Shown: positions 45,565 through 54,880, counted from the stretch's first letter. The stretch is 64,000 bases of DNA from Alloprevotella tannerae ATCC 51259 (GCF_000159995.1 NZ_GG700643.1:737195-801194), one strand, 5' to 3'. Translations and numbers: made by a program. The notes: a model not told the origin generated them from the sequence alone.

Positions 45565-46572
45565 TCAGAGCCAGCCGTTTTCCAAGTACCAGCTGACCGT
45601 TTCCTTGACCCCCTGCGCCAAAGTATATTGCGGGCGGTAATGGAGTTCGTCCTGCGCGGGTCGAATGTCGCAGCGCCAATTGCGTTGCCGCAAGATGCGA
45701 TATTTATCGCCGTTGAGCGTGGCCGCCTTTCCTGAAAATCCTGCTACCGTTTCGCTGACGAAGCACGCCGCCTTCAGCACCCAGAGCGGCGCTTTCAGAT
45801 GGAGGACGCTCTTTGCCCCGATCTCCTTTTGCAGCAGCTCGGAATAGTCGCGACTATTGTAGTCGCAGCCGTCGGAAAGGTTGTAGGCTGCGCCCGTCTG
45901 CCCATATTCCAAAGCGGCCAAGGCAGCCGCGGCGAGATCTTTCACGTAGATGAAGGTGATGGTCTGCGGCTTGAAGCCCACGGCGAAGTCGATCCCCATC
46001 GCAATGCTTTTCGCCATCTTGTAATAGTCGTGCTCGCGCGGCCCGTAAACGCCCGTTGGGCGCAGGATAATGTAGTCTAAGCCGGCAATAGTGGGCAATA
46101 AGGCTTCGGCGTCCAACTTGCTGCGGCCGTAAGCCGTATTGGGGTGCGGCGTATCTTGCGCGGTGTAGGGGCGATTATCGTCTTCGTGGATCGGGCCGAA
46201 GACGCTCAGCGAACTAACGTAGACAAAGCGCCCGCGGAGCAGGCCCGTTTCGACCAAAAGGCGCGCGAGGCGCTCCGTATATTCTGTGTTGATGCGTTTG
46301 AAATCGGTTAAATGGCGGCATTTCGTGGCCCCGGCGCAATGGATAACGCCATCGAGCGGTCCTTCCGTGCGCAGCAGATCAGAAAAGATTTGCCGCATGC
46401 CTTCCTCATTCGCATAATCGAGGTAGAGTAGGTGGATGCGCTCATCCGTAAGGTAGCGCAAGTCAGCGCCACGGCGAACGGCGGCCCAGACTTCATAGCC
46501 GTCGGCAAGCGCCTGTTCGACTGCAAAACTGCCGACAAAGCCGTTGGCACCTGTAATGATAATCTTCTTCAT
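45565..46572 (-). CDS. NAD-dependent epimerase/dehydratase (extended SDR)
   Basis: A 335-residue Rossmann-fold protein: IIITGANGFVGSFAVEQAL gives the TGxxGxxG nucleotide loop, VIHCAGATKC the second strand, FVYVSSLSVFGP the catalytic Ser region and YGRSKLDAE the YxxxK motif. Likely substrates are nucleotide sugars or steroid-like/flavonoid alcohols; the family does not specify one. It ends 8 nt from the ABC exporter gene, with which it is probably co-transcribed. Confidence 0.87.
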   Translation of the reverse strand: MKKIIITGANGFVGSFAVEQALADGYEVWAAVRRGADLRYLTDERIHLLYLDYANEEGMRQIFSDLLRTEGPLDGVIHCAGATKCRHLTDFKRINTEYTERLARLLVETGLLRGRFVYVSSLSVFGPIHEDDNRPYTAQDTPHPNTAYGRSKLDAEALLPTIAGLDYIILRPTGVYGPREHDYYKMAKSIAMGIDFAVGFKPQTITFIYVKDLAAAALAALEYGQTGAAYNLSDGCDYNSRDYSELLQKEIGAKSVLHLKAPLWVLKAACFVSETVAGFSGKAATLNGDKYRILRQRNWRCDIRPAQDELHYRPQYTLAQGVKETVSWYLENGWL

Positions 46573-46580
46573 AGCCCGAT

Positions 46581-48419
46581 CTATAATTGTTGCATATCAT
46601 TGAGCCGTTTGTACTGGCCGTTGAGCGCGAGGAGTTCTTCGTGCGAGCCCTGCTCGACGACGCGCCCTTCGTGGAGCACGTAAATTTCATCGGCGTTGCG
46701 GATGGTCGAGAGTCGGTGCGCGATAGCGATGGTCGTGCGCGTCTTCATCAAGTGCTCCAAAGCCTCTTGTACGAGTCGCTCGCTCTCCGTGTCGAGGGCA
46801 GAGGTCGCTTCGTCAAGGATGAGGATGTCAGGGTTTTTCAAAATGGCCCGCGCAATGGATATGCGCTGCCGCTGACCGCCCGAAAGTCGGCAGCCGCGGT
46901 CGCCTACGGGCGTGTCGTAGCCTTGTTCGCTCTCCATAATAAAGTCGTGGGCGTTGGCAATCTTGGCGGCGGCCATCACTTCTTCGCGCGTGGCGTTGGT
47001 TACACCAAAGGCAATGTTGTTGAAAAAAGAGTCGTTGAAGAGAATTGCCTCTTGATTGACGTTGCCAATCAAGCCCCGCAGGTCGGCAATCTTGAGGTCG
47101 CGAACGTCTTTTCCATCGATCGTGACGCTGCCTGCGCTCACGTCGTGGAAGCGCGGGAGTAAATCGACCAAAGTAGACTTGCCCGAGCCGCTCTGCCCGA
47201 CGATGGCGATGGTGCGCCCGCGCTTGACGGTCATATTGATATGGTGGAGGACGGTGGCGTGGTCGTTGTAGCCGAAAGATACGTCGTTGAAGCGTATTTC
47301 GTCGGTGAGATGCTCAATTGACGCAGGATTTGGGCGCTCGGTAATATGGTCTTCCGCATGCAGTATCTTGTTGACGCGGACGACACTGGCCATTCCCTTG
47401 GGGATGTTGTAAGCCGCCTTCGATAAATCTTTGAGGGGCTGAATGATGGAGTAGAGAATGACCATATAAAAGATAAACGTCGGCGCGTCGATGGGCGGAT
47501 TATTGCCATCCAAAATCAAAGTGCCGCCATACCAAAGTACGGTAACGATGAGTACCGTTCCTAAGAACTCGCTTACCGGATGGGCGGACGATTGGCGAAT
47601 GTTGACCTTGTTGGACGCCCGCCGAAATTCGTTGGTGCTGCGATCAAAGCGTTCGCACATCTTTTTCTCAGCTGTGAAAGCCTTAATAATACGCATGCCG
47701 CCCAAAGTCTCTTCGAGTTGGGCCATCGTATCGCTCCACTTGTTCTGTGCATCGAGCGATTTGTGTTTAAGTTTGCGCCCGATCTTGCCCATTACCCACC
47801 CCATAATCGGCAGGACGATGAGCGTAAAAAGCGTGAGCTCCCAACTCGTATAAATCAGGACGCCGAAATAGCAGAAGAGGAGAATGGGGTTCTTGATCAA
47901 CATATCCAGCGAACCCGTTATAGAGTTTTCGATCTCGTTAACGTCGCCGCTCATGCGCGCCATAATATCTCCTTTGCGCTCATCAGAGAAGAAGGAGAGC
48001 GGCAGACTGACAATCTTGTGGTAAACGCTGCTGCGGATGTCGCGAACAATGCCCGTGCGCATCGGAACCATTATGCCGACGGAGGCGAAATAGCAACTCG
48101 TCTTTAGCAGCGTGGCCGTGATGAGAAAGAGGCCGATGAAGAGGAGGGCGGTAGAGGCGCCGTAGACGTGAATCAGGTCGGTCGTGTAGTAATATAAGTT
48201 GTTGAGAAGAATATCTTTGAAGCTCGTGTCCGGCGTGTCCCACGGTATGAAAGTGTACCGGGTTGTGTCTAATCGAAACAAGATCTTCAGCATCGGCATC
48301 AGCGACAAGAAGGAGAAGACATTGAGTACGGCCGAAAGCAAATTAAAAAGCAGCGAGCCGAAAAGATAGCGTTTGTAAGGCGCTACGTAGTGAAGCAGGA
48401 GGCGAAAGAAATCTTTCAT
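46581..48419 (-). CDS. MsbA-like ABC exporter (permease plus ATPase)
   Basis: A 612-residue half-transporter with six membrane helices in the first ~330 residues and a C-terminal ATPase: Walker A VGQSGSGKST, signature LSGGQRQRISIARAIL, Walker B ILILDEATSALD and the H-loop IAHRLST. It resembles MsbA and related lipid or drug exporters and should act as a homodimer. The start at 48419 (MKDFFRLLLHYVAPYKRYL) is chosen over an in-frame extension to 48470. Confidence 0.9.
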   Translation of the reverse strand: MKDFFRLLLHYVAPYKRYLFGSLLFNLLSAVLNVFSFLSLMPMLKILFRLDTTRYTFIPWDTPDTSFKDILLNNLYYYTTDLIHVYGASTALLFIGLFLITATLLKTSCYFASVGIMVPMRTGIVRDIRSSVYHKIVSLPLSFFSDERKGDIMARMSGDVNEIENSITGSLDMLIKNPILLFCYFGVLIYTSWELTLFTLIVLPIMGWVMGKIGRKLKHKSLDAQNKWSDTMAQLEETLGGMRIIKAFTAEKKMCERFDRSTNEFRRASNKVNIRQSSAHPVSEFLGTVLIVTVLWYGGTLILDGNNPPIDAPTFIFYMVILYSIIQPLKDLSKAAYNIPKGMASVVRVNKILHAEDHITERPNPASIEHLTDEIRFNDVSFGYNDHATVLHHINMTVKRGRTIAIVGQSGSGKSTLVDLLPRFHDVSAGSVTIDGKDVRDLKIADLRGLIGNVNQEAILFNDSFFNNIAFGVTNATREEVMAAAKIANAHDFIMESEQGYDTPVGDRGCRLSGGQRQRISIARAILKNPDILILDEATSALDTESERLVQEALEHLMKTRTTIAIAHRLSTIRNADEIYVLHEGRVVEQGSHEELLALNGQYKRLNDMQQL

Positions 48420-48550
48420 ATCGTGAGTTTGAGCAACGAGAGACGATATTAGCCGCCTTTTGTCCGCCAAACTTCCGCTTGGCGGCGGAGTGTGGGTTGG
48501 GGGAGCGGCTTAATGTGTCCTATTATATATAATGTATGGAAGAGGCGGCT

Positions 48551-49246
48551 TTATTTTCGACCGAAGTCGGCCGGAATCTCGCCCCACTCATCCGTTTTCC
48601 ATTTCCGAATTTTGTTTGTAAAGGAGTGTGTTTGCAGCCAACGCTCGGCGCGTTCAATATACGTGTAGACGGCCTCTGTTTTTGCGTTGCGCGCTAATTT
48701 AGTCTTGCACCGGCGCTGTCGAATCCACAACTGCGCATTGCGACTATCCGAGTAAATGGTCAATGTTTCGCCCCGCTGCTCGAGCAAAGCCAAGGCGTGG
48801 ACGATGGCCAAGAACTCTCCGATGTTGTTTGTGCCGAAGATCGGGCCGAAATGGAAGACTTCCGCGCCCGTTCGCAAGTCGACGCCGCGATATTCCATCT
48901 TCCCGGGATTGCCGGAGCAGGCTGCGTCTACGGCCCACACATTAGCTTCCACCTCCGGCGGGAGGGGAAGAACCGTATCGTGGCGATAGTCGGGCGGATT
49001 GAGTGGCTCGTTGGCTTTTCCGCGCATGCCGGGTTTCGTTGTCTTCACACCGTCGCCGGCTTTGGGGCGGCGCGGCGCAATATAAGCCTCCGGACCGGCC
49101 GCAAAAGCCGTCTCCGCCTCTTGACGCGTGGCGAAAGCTTTGTAGCGCGCAGCGCCGAAACCGCTTACCTGCGCCTGGCAGTCGGCCCAATTGGTATAAA
49201 TGCCCGGCACTTTGCCTTGCCAAACGACGTAAAACTTACTCTTCAT
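48551..49246 (-). CDS. rnhA: Ribonuclease HI with viroplasmin-type N-terminus
   Basis: A 231-residue enzyme. The N-terminal ~50 residues (FYVVWQGKVPGIYTNWADCQ, then AQVSGFGAARYKAFATRQEA) form the hybrid-binding caulimovirus-VI/RNase-H N domain. The catalytic domain carries the acidic residues in VDAACSGNPGKMEYRG, IGEFLAIVHAL and TIYSDSRNAQLWI. It degrades RNA in RNA-DNA hybrids. It is 18 nt from argS. Confidence 0.9.
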   Translation of the reverse strand: MKSKFYVVWQGKVPGIYTNWADCQAQVSGFGAARYKAFATRQEAETAFAAGPEAYIAPRRPKAGDGVKTTKPGMRGKANEPLNPPDYRHDTVLPLPPEVEANVWAVDAACSGNPGKMEYRGVDLRTGAEVFHFGPIFGTNNIGEFLAIVHALALLEQRGETLTIYSDSRNAQLWIRQRRCKTKLARNAKTEAVYTYIERAERWLQTHSFTNKIRKWKTDEWGEIPADFGRK

Positions 49247-49264
49247 CCGTTGCGGCGCAGCGAA

Positions 49265-51082
49265 TTACATTCTTTCCGGCACTTCGATGCCGAGCAGCGA
49301 CATACCGGTGCGAATTACCTTGGCTACGTTAGCGGAAAGCACGAGGCGGAAGCGCTTTTTCTCTTCGTCGGCCTCGCGCAGGATGCTGAAGTCGTGGTAA
49401 AACTGATTGTACTCTTTCACCAAATCGTAGCAATAATTGGCTATCGCGTTCGGTGCATATTCTGCGCCGGCTTGGCGAACGATAGCGGGGAACTCCGCCA
49501 AGCGCTGCACGATGCTTTCTTCTTTATCCGAAAGTTTCGCGCCCGCAGCGAGCGTTGCGGGGATGCTGATGCCGCCCTCCTCTGCCTTGCGAATGACAGA
49601 GCGGATGCGGGCATAGGTATATTGAATAAAGGGTCCGGTGTTGCCGTTAAAGTCAATGCTCTCTTCGGGGTTGAAGACCATATTCTTGCGCGCGTCTACT
49701 TTGAGCAAGAAGTATTTGAGGGCGCCGAGTCCTACGATGCGCGCCACTTCTTGCTTCTCTTCCGCGGGACGGTCTTCAAACTTTCCGGCCGCTTCGATGG
49801 TTTCTGCGGCTTCGTCCTGCATCGCGGCGATTAAGTCGTCCGCATCTACGACGGTTCCCTCGCGACTCTTCATCTTTCCGTTAGGCAATTCAACCATACC
49901 GTAAGAGAAATGCACGAGTTCCTTGCCCCACTTGAAGCCCAGTTTGTCCAATAAAAGACTCAAAACCTTAAAGTGATAATCCTGCTCGTTGCCCACGACG
50001 TAGATCATCTTATCAATGTCGTAGTCGTTGAAGCGTTGCGTAGCCGTGCCGATGTCTTGCGTCATATAGACACTCGTCCCATCAGCGCGCAGGAGAAGTT
50101 TTTGATCCAAGCCGTCGGCCGCAAGGTCGATCCATACAGAACCGTCGTCCTTGCGGAAGAAGAGTCCTTGCGCCAAGCCTTCCAGTACCTTTGCTTTGCC
50201 GTCCAGATAGGTTTTGCTCTCGTAATAAATCTTGTCGAAGCCTACGCCGAGTGCGCGATACGTTTGATCGAAGCCGGCATACACCCAATTATTCATCTTT
50301 TCCCAAAGGCCGCGCACCTCAGGGTCGTTTTGCTCCCATTTTACGAGCATTTCGCGCGCCTCTTTCATTAAGGGCGCTTCGCGTTCGGCCTGCTCTTTTG
50401 CGGCGTCGGCGGTGAGTCCTTCCTTTTCTAAGCGCGCCTTGAGTTCATTTACCTGTTCGCGATAGTGCTTGTCAAAGGCTACGTAATAATCGCCGATAAG
50501 GTGGTCGCCTTTCTTGCCCGAACTCTCGGGCGTCTCGCCGTGGCCATACTTCAGCCAAGCCAGCATAGACTTGCAGATGTGTATGCCGCGATCGTTCACG
50601 ATGTTCGTCTTTACAACCCGATTGCCGTTTGCTTCCAGAATCTTTGCGAGCGACCAGCCGAGCAGGTTGTTGCGCACGTGGCCGAGGTGGAGCGGTTTGT
50701 TCGTGTTGGGCGAAGAAAATTCGATCATTACGAGCGGCGCATCTGCAGTGACGGGTTGCAAACCGTAATTTTCTGCCGTATGTATATCATTGAGCGTATC
50801 GATCCACGCGGCCGAGTCAATACATAGATTCAAGAAACCCTTGACTACGTTGAAGTCGGCTACGACATTGCTGTGTTCTTTCAGATATGCGCCAATCTCT
50901 TGCGCCGTCTCTTCGGGCTTTTTGCGAGAAATGCGCAAGAAAGGGAAGACGACGAGCGTCAGATGTCCCTCAAATTCGCGTTTCGTCTTTTGTAACTGTA
51001 TACTTGTCGGCGCTATCGTCTCGCCATACAGCGCTTGGAGCGCTTCGACGACGTCAATCGCCATTTTTTCTTCTATCTTCAT
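49265..51082 (-). CDS. argS: Arginyl-tRNA synthetase
   Basis: A 605-residue class I synthetase: N-terminal additive domain, SSPNTNKPLHLGHVRNNLLG with the HIGH-type motif HLGH, KMKSREG near the KMSKS position, and a C-terminal anticodon-binding helical domain (EFPAIVRQAGAEYAPNAIAN ending ERM). The start at 51082 (MKIEEKMAIDVV) is chosen over an in-frame extension to 51193, which overlaps the promoter. The extension would overlap the neighbouring phosphatase gene by 4 nt. Confidence 0.95.
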   Translation of the reverse strand: MKIEEKMAIDVVEALQALYGETIAPTSIQLQKTKREFEGHLTLVVFPFLRISRKKPEETAQEIGAYLKEHSNVVADFNVVKGFLNLCIDSAAWIDTLNDIHTAENYGLQPVTADAPLVMIEFSSPNTNKPLHLGHVRNNLLGWSLAKILEANGNRVVKTNIVNDRGIHICKSMLAWLKYGHGETPESSGKKGDHLIGDYYVAFDKHYREQVNELKARLEKEGLTADAAKEQAEREAPLMKEAREMLVKWEQNDPEVRGLWEKMNNWVYAGFDQTYRALGVGFDKIYYESKTYLDGKAKVLEGLAQGLFFRKDDGSVWIDLAADGLDQKLLLRADGTSVYMTQDIGTATQRFNDYDIDKMIYVVGNEQDYHFKVLSLLLDKLGFKWGKELVHFSYGMVELPNGKMKSREGTVVDADDLIAAMQDEAAETIEAAGKFEDRPAEEKQEVARIVGLGALKYFLLKVDARKNMVFNPEESIDFNGNTGPFIQYTYARIRSVIRKAEEGGISIPATLAAGAKLSDKEESIVQRLAEFPAIVRQAGAEYAPNAIANYCYDLVKEYNQFYHDFSILREADEEKKRFRLVLSANVAKVIRTGMSLLGIEVPERM

Positions 51083-51117
51083 CTTAATCTTCGCTTTATT
51101 CTGTAAGAATGACGGCG

Positions 51118-51125
51118 CAAAGTTA
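51118..51125 (-). promoter_or_regulatory. -7 box of argS
   Basis: TAACTTTG on the minus strand, 36 nt before the chosen argS ATG; it supports the shorter start. Confidence 0.6.
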
Positions 51126-51189
51126 CGATTTTCCGCGCAATCGGTGCCTTTCGCCGCGGTGCGAAATCGGCCGGAGGCCGCGTCTTCGC

Positions 51190-52002
51190 TCACCTGTTTA
51201 TGGGCATTGTCGGCTCGTCGTTATCTGTTTGCTTTTGTGTGCTGCGCGGCGCGGGCGTTTGATGACGTTTGATACGGGCAAACTCACGCTTGGCTTTGGC
51301 CAATTGCTTTTGAAATCCTTCGTCTGCGTGCAGGCGTGCTATGGCGGCACTGCCGGCTAAGCGGGCAATGTCTACGTCACTCTGATAATGATAACCGGCA
51401 ATGACGCGACTTTGTCCTATTTCGTAACCACGCAGCAAGATGGCTTCTTGCCGGTCGGGGTTGATTTCAGCCAGTACGAGCGCTACGCCCCAACCGGTGG
51501 CGGAATGGCCGGAAGGGTAAGAGCCTGTGGGGCGATATTTCGCTTCAGAAGCCGGAATGGCCGTCGTTTCGTTAAACTGCACGTAAGGGCGTTTGCGCAA
51601 ATATTTCTTTTTAACCGTGTACGTCGCATTACCGCAATCGCTGTCTAAGAGTTCAACGAGGCGAAACAGTTCGGGCGTTGCTTCTTTTGTAATAGTTTGT
51701 CCGAAAGCCTCAGAGAATTGTGAGGCCAAGGCCGCGGGCGACTGGTCGGCATCGCTTGCAGCTTGCCGGCCGCGGGCCGTAGCGCGGAGCGACTTGCCCC
51801 ATTGGTGGCGCTCGATGTCATAAAAGAAAGCCATACTTGTCGTATCGGGCGGCGCAGGCAAGTATAGCAGACCGTCGGGCAATTGACTGCGCTGCAAGAA
51901 CGAAGGGTACACTTTCGCCTGCGCACTACCGATCTGCGCGTAAGCGCTTGTGGCGAAGAGGTTCAAACTGCAGGCGAGCAAAAGGGTAAATAAAGGTCTC
52001 AT
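51190..52002 (-). CDS. phoN: Class A nonspecific acid phosphatase (PAP2 fold)
   Basis: A 270-residue exported enzyme: signal peptide (MRPLFTLLLACSLNLFATSAYA) and the three-part phosphatase signature KKKYLRKRP, YPSGHSATGW and SRVIAGYHYQSDVD, with all conserved Lys, Arg, His and Asp residues present. The C-terminus is basic and Gln-rich (RHQTPAPRSTQKQTDNDE). It releases phosphate from organic esters in the periplasm. Confidence 0.9.
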   Translation of the reverse strand: MRPLFTLLLACSLNLFATSAYAQIGSAQAKVYPSFLQRSQLPDGLLYLPAPPDTTSMAFFYDIERHQWGKSLRATARGRQAASDADQSPAALASQFSEAFGQTITKEATPELFRLVELLDSDCGNATYTVKKKYLRKRPYVQFNETTAIPASEAKYRPTGSYPSGHSATGWGVALVLAEINPDRQEAILLRGYEIGQSRVIAGYHYQSDVDIARLAGSAAIARLHADEGFQKQLAKAKREFARIKRHQTPAPRSTQKQTDNDEPTMPINR

Positions 52003-52275
52003 TGGTTGGAAATGGATTTAGTCAGCGGGCAACCTGCGTTGCCTTGTGCTTGAATGTGTGTGACTTGTGCAACAAAGGTACGCAATAAATAGACACGATC
52101 CGCTCCCCGCACCGCTTTAATCTGCTTGCGGGTGGGAGATAGACCGTAGCGCCGCGCACTTTTATGCGGGCAAACGAGCGCAGGCCTCGGTCGCTTCTAT
52201 GCGTAGATGCTCAAAACGTGTTGCTTCATAAACGTTACCGAAAGCGCTATAAAGCCTCTCGATGGCTTCTCATTA

Positions 52276-54432
52276 TTACTTTTTATAGCGAGAGAGCAAA
52301 TCTTGAAAGTCGGGGTCATTACGAAGATTCTTCCAATCCTCATCTTGCTCCACAAAGTCTACAGTGATTTCATTTCTTGCGAGCGCAAAATCTAAATACT
52401 TTAGCGCCTCTGCTTTTTGATTCCTTATGGCGCAGAGGCAAGCTAAATAATAGGCGTCCCCTCCGTGCTTAATCGCTAGTTTAAATTTTTCAACGGCTTC
52501 GTTGTATAGTGTTTCCGCTTCGCTGCCTGATTTTGTCTTTGCTAGCTCAACTAAAGCAAGCCCCCAATTGTTATATGCTTGATGTTTGTCCTTCTTATAC
52601 GTTGTTGCCAGTTTATATTTTTCAAATGCTTCTTTGTATAGTTCTTCCGCTTCGTTGTCTGATTTTGTTTTTGCCAGCTGACACAAGGCATTTCCCCAAT
52701 TTAAATATGCCTTATGGTCGTTTTGCTTGTGTTGTGTTGCCAGTTTATACTTTTCAAATGCTTCTTTGTATAGCTCTTCCGCTTCGCTGTCAAATTTTAC
52801 CTGTGCAAGATTTTTTAAAGCATTTCCCCAATTGTTATAAGCCTCATTGTCGTCTGGTTTATATTGTGTTGCCTTTTTAAATTTTTCAAATGCTTCTTTG
52901 TATAGTACTTCCGCTTCTTTGCCGGATTTTGTTTTTGCTAGCTTCATTAAAACATTTCCCCAATTGTAATATGCATCATGATCATTTTGCTTATACGTTA
53001 TTGCCCGATTATACTTTTCAAATGCTTCTTTGTATAGCTTTTCCGCTTCGCTTCCTGATTTTGTCACTGCTAGATCATCTAAAGCACATCCCCAATTGTT
53101 ATAAACCTCAGGGGAGTCCTTTTTATACGTTGTTGCCAGTTTATATTTTTCAAATGCTTCTGTGTATAGTTCTTCCGCTTTGTTGCCGGACTTTGTCTTT
53201 GCTAGATCACCTAAGACATTTCCCCAATTGTTATATGCTTGATATAAGTCCTTCTTATACGTTGTTGCCAGTTTATATTTTTCAAATGCTTCTTTGTATA
53301 GTTCTTCCGCTTCGTTGTCTGATTTTGTTTTTGCTAGATCATCTAAAGCATTTCCCCAATTGTAATATGCGTCAGAATATTTAGGTTTTAATTCCGTTGC
53401 GGCCTTATACTCTTCTATAGCTTCTAAGTACTCTTTAGCTATATGATGCTTTAGCCCTGTACGGAAACGGTTGTTGGCCTCTCTTTCTAAGAAGAGTGCT
53501 TGGCTTTTATTCTTGTCCTTTTCTTTATTGAGTTCTTTTTCAAGAGCTTCTTTTTCTATTTCAGATGCTTCAAGCTGTTCTAAAAGTAGCTTCTTTTCAG
53601 AACTTTTCTTGGCGTCTGCATCTTTCTTAATATCTAAAAGTTGATCAATGACGCCAGGGATTTCTTTTTTATCATTGATTTTGATGGGCGTCAGGAAGTT
53701 TAGTGATTCTTTTAAAGGTTCGAAAGTAATGATAAAGTGCTCTTGATTGTAGATTCCTTGAGTTCTTTTGATCTCTTCAAAAAAAGAGGTTATTTGAGGG
53801 TCGCCCATTCCCGTTCCAATGAAGAGAAAAGTTTTATTGAAGATGAGATTTCTCAAAGCATATAAGGCATGCTCTGCCTCTCGACCTGTGCTTTTATAAA
53901 GTTTATCATAGTCCGAAGGAAACAAGACCATAGAATCGATGTGTTCTATACAGCCATGTAATTTGAATAAGAAAATAGGTTCTTTCTTTAGTTTGTTTAG
54001 TTCGTAATCTTTAGTCTTATATGCTTTTATCTCTTGGAGTTCTGGAAAAGCTATTTCAAAAGCTCTATCATAGTTGGTAGTAATGATTTTTGTAGATAGA
54101 CTGTATAGTTTTTCCTGAAGAGAAAAATTGTTTTCCTTTCCCAATTTAAAATAGCCTTTGACAAAGTGTCCTATTACTCTTTTATCTATTTTATTGTTCT
54201 CTAATCTCTGAAGCGCTTTTATCGGCCCTAACTCTTCGCAAGATTGTTGCTCTTCAGCTGTGATATATCCCTTATCCTTCAGAAAAACAAGTATAGATGA
54301 GACCATTTCTTTCCATCCTCCAAGGGGGTTGCCCTCCGTATTCTTCAAATTCCAAGATAGGCCGGCGCCGATGAATAGTACCAACTCATCTTTTTCGATG
54401 GCCTTTTTTAATCCCCGAGGTATATCTCCCAT
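52276..54432 (-). CDS. SIR2-domain protein with TPR-like repeats (putative defence protein)
   Basis: A 718-residue protein. Residues 1-250 form a SIR2_2 domain with FIGAGLS (22-26), ITTNYDRAFE (Asn120), KLHGC (His159) and FIGTGMGDP; the NAD-site Asn and His are both kept, so NAD hydrolysis is plausible. Residues 270-322 form a charged coiled coil. Then come seven 44-residue TPR-like units opening YNNWGNAL or similar, each with LAKTKS and EAEELYKEAFEKYKLATTYK, and a capping repeat. The gene is clearly AT-richer than its neighbours and stands alone, suggesting acquisition by transfer. SIR2 plus sensor-repeat proteins are often anti-phage NADases; that role is inferred. Confidence 0.87.
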   Translation of the reverse strand: MGDIPRGLKKAIEKDELVLFIGAGLSWNLKNTEGNPLGGWKEMVSSILVFLKDKGYITAEEQQSCEELGPIKALQRLENNKIDKRVIGHFVKGYFKLGKENNFSLQEKLYSLSTKIITTNYDRAFEIAFPELQEIKAYKTKDYELNKLKKEPIFLFKLHGCIEHIDSMVLFPSDYDKLYKSTGREAEHALYALRNLIFNKTFLFIGTGMGDPQITSFFEEIKRTQGIYNQEHFIITFEPLKESLNFLTPIKINDKKEIPGVIDQLLDIKKDADAKKSSEKKLLLEQLEASEIEKEALEKELNKEKDKNKSQALFLEREANNRFRTGLKHHIAKEYLEAIEEYKAATELKPKYSDAYYNWGNALDDLAKTKSDNEAEELYKEAFEKYKLATTYKKDLYQAYNNWGNVLGDLAKTKSGNKAEELYTEAFEKYKLATTYKKDSPEVYNNWGCALDDLAVTKSGSEAEKLYKEAFEKYNRAITYKQNDHDAYYNWGNVLMKLAKTKSGKEAEVLYKEAFEKFKKATQYKPDDNEAYNNWGNALKNLAQVKFDSEAEELYKEAFEKYKLATQHKQNDHKAYLNWGNALCQLAKTKSDNEAEELYKEAFEKYKLATTYKKDKHQAYNNWGLALVELAKTKSGSEAETLYNEAVEKFKLAIKHGGDAYYLACLCAIRNQKAEALKYLDFALARNEITVDFVEQDEDWKNLRNDPDFQDLLSRYKK
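52480..53402 (-). repeat. 132-bp tandem repeats inside the SIR2-TPR gene
   Basis: Seven in-frame coding repeats of 132 bp (44 codons). The conserved cores TTCCCCAATTG and TTTTTCAAATGCTTCTTTGT recur at that spacing on the plus strand. High DNA identity between some units suggests recent expansion or gene conversion, so copy number may vary between strains. Confidence 0.8.
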
Positions 54433-54531
54433 AGCGTTACATTTACATGAAAGGATGATTGTTATATTGAAAAATGTGTGGTGTAAGCTCCAAAGGATAA
54501 GGGGGCTTAGATGAACAAATTTTCACAAGTG

Positions 54532-54539
54532 CAAAGGTA
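54532..54539 (-). promoter_or_regulatory. -7 box of the SIR2-TPR gene
   Basis: TACCTTTG on the minus strand with TTGTCG about 20 nt upstream. The leader would be about 95 nt. Confidence 0.5.
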
Positions 54540-54792
54540 TGAAAAAGGTTGTTGTTCGACAATAGTTTTCTATGAATTGTCAGACGGCGCTTGCTTTCTA
54601 TTTTTTGAGGGCAGGTGGGCGAGAGATTTGGGCCGTATGATTTGCCTTTTTCTTATAGAAAGAAGGTAAAAAAGCCTTGTGTGCGCTAAGCGTGAAAGGC
54701 AGAAAGGCGGTTTTGAGCAGTATATCGGCTGGCGTAGATGCCGGAGATTTTTTATAGTGTGCTTATGTTTTTCTTTTTAGTCTGTGATAGCG

Positions 54793-54880
54793 AAAATTCC
54801 AAGCTATGGGAATTAAATTTCCAACCTAAGGGAACAAAAATTCCAACCAGTGGGAATTAAATTTTCAACCTTTGGAAAAA
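54793..54880. repeat. 22-bp-period array, family 5
   Basis: Units start at 54793, 54815, 54837 and 54859, exactly 22 bp apart. The plan is AAAATTCCAACC followed by GGGAATT, so each unit is itself a dyad (AATTCC...GGAATT). The second and fourth are weaker. Confidence 0.87.

Noticed and set aside
48797-49834. A 345-codon plus-strand frame
   Set aside because: It lies opposite rnhA and argS, which have clear catalytic motifs; the plus-strand product has none.
51083-51193. N-terminal extension of argS
   Set aside because: It covers the probable argS -7 box and overlaps phoN; the family's N-terminus starts at the chosen Met.
52276-54432. The SIR2-TPR gene as part of a multi-gene defence island
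   Set aside because: Neighbours are phoN and parC, and I see no restriction, toxin-antitoxin or other defence gene within the window.
1092-54880. The 21-22 bp arrays as CRISPR arrays
   Set aside because: Units follow one another without unique spacers, the period is far too short for repeat plus spacer, and no cas gene is in the window.
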